NCBI RefSeq assembly: GCF_012843705.1
Contig: NZ_JABAFQ010000005.1
Coordinates: forward strand, 1-64,000
Direction of reading: 5' to 3'
Length of the DNA stretch: 64,000 nucleotides
Source of the DNA: Fusobacterium sp. FSA-380-WT-3A
GTDB lineage: Bacteria; Fusobacteriota; Fusobacteriia; Fusobacteriales; Fusobacteriaceae
Every line of letters begins with the position of its first letter. Positions within the stretch are counted from its first letter, which is position 1. Positions 61,058 to 64,000 of this stretch are shown here, in pieces. Position numbers and translations under genes: made by a program. The notes under the pieces were generated by a model, which worked only from the letters and a program-made list of their open reading frames with translations, did no database searches and was not told the origin of the DNA.

Positions 61058-62788
61058 TTATAAACTATCTACAAATTTTACAAATCCCTCTTTAACAACC
61101 TCTAATTTTTCTTCAGACTTTTCTTTAGAATCTGCTTTTACATAGATATAATATTTAATTTTTGGTTCTGTTCCAGAAGGTCTTACAGTTATCTTAATAT
61201 CATCCTCTAATATAAATTGTAATACATCAGATTTTGGAAGTTCTATAGTTTTTCTTTCACATTTTTCTAGATTGATTTCTACACGTTTTTCAAAATCTTT
61301 TAATGTAAGAACTTTTTTACCTAAAATTTCTGTTATTTCTCTTTCTCTTAATTGTTCCATTATATGAGCAATTTCTTTTGCTCCATCCATTCCTTTTTTA
61401 GTAACAGAAACTGTTGATTCTCCATACCATCCATATTTTTCATAGATTTTTTCTATTTCATTAGCTATAGATGTTCCTTGACTAGCATAGTAAGCTCCTA
61501 TTTCAGCAAGTAAAAGTGAAGCTACAACAGCATCTTTATCTCTTACATGAGTTCCTTTTAAATATCCTATAGACTCTTCAAATCCAAATAGATAAGTTCC
61601 ATCTAACACTTTATTTTTAAACTCTTCTATTTTTTCTCCAATATATTTAAATCCTGTAAGAGTTCTATAAACTTTTACTCCATAAGCTTTTCCTATCTCA
61701 TCTAGTATAGGGGTAGAAACTATTGTTGAAACAACTGCTCCATTTGTAGGTAATGGTTTTGTCATTTTTAAAATATATTCCATAAATAACATTCCAATTT
61801 GGTTTCCATTTGGATAGAACCATTTTCCCTCTTTTGTTTTTACAGCTATTCCTGTTCTATCTCCATCTGGGTCATTAGCTATACATAAATCTGCTCCAAC
61901 TTCATCAGCTAATTTTGTTGAAAGAGCAAATACTGTAGTATCTTCTGGATTTGCATAAGAACAAGTTGGGAACATTCCATCTGGTTGCTCTTGTTCTTTT
62001 ACTACATATACACTTTCAAATCCCATTTCAGCTAATATTCTTTTTACAGGTCTTCCAGCTGTTCCATGTAATGGAGAGTATACTATTTTATAATCTTTTT
62101 TACCAGGAATATCTACATGAATAGCTTCTTTTTTAACTTCTTCTATAAATCTATTATCTAATTTTTCTCCAACTATTTCTAATAGTCCTTTTGCTTTAGC
62201 CTCTTCTTCTGTAACCATTTTTATCTCTGCAAAATCTTCTATTGCATTAACTGCATTGATTATTCCAGAAGCTTGAGGTTCTACTATTTGTCCTCCAATA
62301 TCCCAATAAACTTTATATCCATTATATTCTTGTGGGTTATGAGAAGCTGTTACCATTATTCCAGCTTGAGCTTTTAATTCTCTAACTGCAAAAGATAATT
62401 CAGGTGTAGTTCTTAAAGATTCAAATAGATATGATTTTATTCCATTTCCTGCTAATACAAGAGCTGAGTTTACTGCATATTCATATGACCCAATTCTACA
62501 ATCATAAGCAATAGCAACTCCTTTTTTCATTCCCTCTTCTCCAGTTGTTGCTATTAAATAATTTGCTAACCCTTGAGTAGCTTTTCTAACCATATATTTA
62601 TTTATTCTATTGGTACCTACTCCTCTTACTCCTCTCATTCCAGCAGTTCCGAAACTTATATTAGTATAAAATCTTTCTTGTATTTCTTTTTCATTTCCTT
62701 CTAACTCTCTTAATTCTTTTTTGTCCTCTTCATCAATGTAAGGTGAGTTTAACCAAAGGTTATACCCTTTTAAAGTTTTTTCATCCAT
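61058..62788 (-). CDS. Phosphoglucomutase / phosphomannomutase family enzyme
   Basis: 576 residues, alpha-D-phosphohexomutase family, long form. The active-site phosphoserine is in GIMVTASHNPQEYNGYK near residue 145; the metal loop is DPDGDRTGIAV near 303; GFEESIGYLKG near 400 binds the sugar; RPSGTEPKIKYY near 540 binds phosphate. Interconverts glucose-1- and glucose-6-phosphate (or mannose/glucosamine forms). It follows galU by 25 bases, so it would supply glucose-1-phosphate for UDP-glucose. Confidence 0.93.
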   Translation of the reverse strand: MDEKTLKGYNLWLNSPYIDEEDKKELRELEGNEKEIQERFYTNISFGTAGMRGVRGVGTNRINKYMVRKATQGLANYLIATTGEEGMKKGVAIAYDCRIGSYEYAVNSALVLAGNGIKSYLFESLRTTPELSFAVRELKAQAGIMVTASHNPQEYNGYKVYWDIGGQIVEPQASGIINAVNAIEDFAEIKMVTEEEAKAKGLLEIVGEKLDNRFIEEVKKEAIHVDIPGKKDYKIVYSPLHGTAGRPVKRILAEMGFESVYVVKEQEQPDGMFPTCSYANPEDTTVFALSTKLADEVGADLCIANDPDGDRTGIAVKTKEGKWFYPNGNQIGMLFMEYILKMTKPLPTNGAVVSTIVSTPILDEIGKAYGVKVYRTLTGFKYIGEKIEEFKNKVLDGTYLFGFEESIGYLKGTHVRDKDAVVASLLLAEIGAYYASQGTSIANEIEKIYEKYGWYGESTVSVTKKGMDGAKEIAHIMEQLREREITEILGKKVLTLKDFEKRVEINLEKCERKTIELPKSDVLQFILEDDIKITVRPSGTEPKIKYYIYVKADSKEKSEEKLEVVKEGFVKFVDSL

Positions 62789-62813
62789 ACTTGTCCCCCT
62801 TTATTGTGTTAGT

Positions 62814-63692
62814 TTATTTTATAATTAATTCTTCTTTTAAATATTTTATAAGTTCTTCTCTTGTTTCTTCATTTCTTAAACCAAATTCAATATTTGCTTT
62901 TAAAAGACCTATTTTATTTCCAATATCATATCTTTTTCCTTGAAAATTATGTGCTACTACTTTATTTCCATCTTTTAACATTTTTAAAATAGCATCTGTA
63001 AGTTGAATTTCTCCACCTTTTCCTGGTTTTGTTTCCTCTAAATATTTAAAAATTTTTCCATCTAATAAATATCTTCCAAGGCAAGCAAGAGTTGAAGGAG
63101 CTTCATCTATAGCTGGTTTTTCTATAAAATCTTCTACCTCCACTGTCTTATCATCTAATTTTAAAAATGGTTTTACTATTCCATATTTAGAAACATCTTT
63201 TTCAGGGACATTCTGAACTCCTAATACACTAGCCCCATATTTTTCATGAATGTCCATTAATTGTGATGTAGCTGTTTTATCATTATAGACAATATCATCT
63301 CCTAGAGCTATTACAAATGGCTCATCTCCAATAAATGGTTTTGCTTTTAAAATAGCATGCCCTAATCCTAATGGGTGATTTTGTCTAACATAATATATAT
63401 TTGCTAAATTTGAAAGATGTTTTACTTTTTCTAATAAATCTTCTTTTCCTTCTTCTTTTAATGTTTCTTCTAATTCAAAAGAATAATCAAAATGGTCCTC
63501 TATAGAATTTTTATTTCTTCCTGTAATTATAACTATATCTTTAATTCCAGATTCAACTAATTCTTCTACTATATATTGTAAAGAAGGTTTATCAACTATA
63601 ACTAACATTTCTTTTGGTTGAGCCTTAGTAGCTGGTAAAACTCTTGTTCCCAGTCCAGCTGCTGGTATTACTGCTTTTGTAACTTTTTTCAT
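62814..63692 (-). CDS. galU: UTP-glucose-1-phosphate uridylyltransferase
   Basis: 292 residues from the ATG at 63692; an ATG six bases upstream (63698) is too close to GGAGG. VIPAAGLGTRVLPATKAQPKEM is the nucleotide-binding start, GLGHAILKAKPFIGDEPF near 110 and EKPAIDEAPS near 190 follow. Makes UDP-glucose for surface polysaccharides. Operon with the mutase. Confidence 0.95.
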   Translation of the reverse strand: MKKVTKAVIPAAGLGTRVLPATKAQPKEMLVIVDKPSLQYIVEELVESGIKDIVIITGRNKNSIEDHFDYSFELEETLKEEGKEDLLEKVKHLSNLANIYYVRQNHPLGLGHAILKAKPFIGDEPFVIALGDDIVYNDKTATSQLMDIHEKYGASVLGVQNVPEKDVSKYGIVKPFLKLDDKTVEVEDFIEKPAIDEAPSTLACLGRYLLDGKIFKYLEETKPGKGGEIQLTDAILKMLKDGNKVVAHNFQGKRYDIGNKIGLLKANIEFGLRNEETREELIKYLKEELIIK

Positions 63693-63713
63693 CCCCATCC
63701 CTCCAAAAATTTA

Positions 63714-64000
63714 TTATTTTATTTTTGAACCTACTTTTACTGATGAATCTATTTCTACTAATTTAATTCTTTTCTTTTCTTCTGAACTTAAAAGCATTCC
63801 TTGAGAAAGTTCTCCTCTTAAAACAACAGGCTCCAAGTTTACAACTGCTAATACTTTTTTTCCAACTAACTCTTTATATTCTGGATAATATTTAGCAATT
63901 CCTGATACTATTTGTCTAATATTTTTTCCATCATTTACTTTAAATTTTAAAAGTTTATCAGAACCTTCTACTTTATCAGCTTCTAATATCTCTACAACTT
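63714..64000 (-). CDS. metG: Methionyl-tRNA synthetase, C-terminal part (runs off the right edge)
   Basis: The last 95 or so codons of a leftward gene, ending GSKIK with TAA at 63714-63716. The sequence is an OB-fold tRNA-binding domain (VVEILEADKVEGSDKLLKF, IRQIVSGIAKYYPEY, VVNLEPVVLRGELSQGML), as at the C terminus of MetG in Gram-positives and relatives. Stand-alone or other fusions of this domain exist, so the call rests on the typical end sequence. The gene ends 16 bases before galU starts. Confidence 0.75.
   Translation of the reverse strand, partial: VVEILEADKVEGSDKLLKFKVNDGKNIRQIVSGIAKYYPEYKELVGKKVLAVVNLEPVVLRGELSQGMLLSSEEKKRIKLVEIDSSVKVGSKIK

Overview
The window is AT-rich DNA (coding and non-coding) from what is almost certainly a member of Fusobacteriota, most likely Fusobacterium; I would not go to species. 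The reasons are a mixed character. There are diderm traits: an autotransporter with a C-terminal barrel and an RseC-like protein. These sit with genes usually seen in Gram-positives: SepF, NiaR, AddAB, bL27 with a cleavable N-terminal extension plus its protease Prp, and GatCAB. The strong Shine-Dalgarno sites, frequent TTG starts and two-subunit acyl-CoA dehydratase activator chemistry also fit. No 16S or 23S gene is present to settle taxonomy.

Layout. 1-3.5 kb: the first two codons of a leftward gene behind operator-like palindromes, then an M20D amidohydrolase with a YfcC-type transporter. 4.1-23.6 kb: an accessory region bounded and divided by three indel-free 116-bp copies of the 3' end of rpmA and its terminator (4137-4252, 14939-15054, 23463-23578). 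I read this as two islands integrated in tandem at rpmA. The left island is intact and metabolic: two MalY/PatB-type PLP lyases, an NhaC antiporter, an SSS symporter with a 30-residue membrane partner, RidA, IlvD, and MarR, YheO-type and LysR regulators. The right island is a graveyard: a broken AAA-ATPase-like gene, a two-repeat CRISPR remnant whose repeat looks like the type VI-A (Cas13a) class, nuclease fragments, an AlbA_2 protein, a RelB-like chimera, an autotransporter and a broken tyrosine integrase next to the att site.

23.6-42.6 kb: core genome. rplU-prp-rpmA; niaR; a radical SAM protein; addB-addA; M23 peptidase plus bactofilin directly downstream of a lone 5S rRNA; then the rightward maf-scpB-rluB and gatCAB genes. 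Behind gatB lies a predicted leader-peptide attenuator (40549-40637) in front of a macrolide-efflux-like MFS gene, followed by a HAD phosphatase. 42.8-46.9 kb: a frameshifted CGGC protein, an aminopeptidase/YfcC pair, and a divergent RpiR-type regulator. 47-52.6 kb: an EamA exporter and a 1412-residue acyl-CoA dehydratase activase-type protein. 52.8-56.4 kb: the fruR-fruK-fruA fructose operon. 56.5-64 kb: nitroreductase, PP-loop protein, SepF, YggS, HemW, phosphosugar mutase, GalU and the 3' end of metG.

The features that most deserve a second look are the orphan Cas13a-type repeat pair, the attenuator in front of the efflux gene, and the tandem use of the rpmA 3' end as an integration site.
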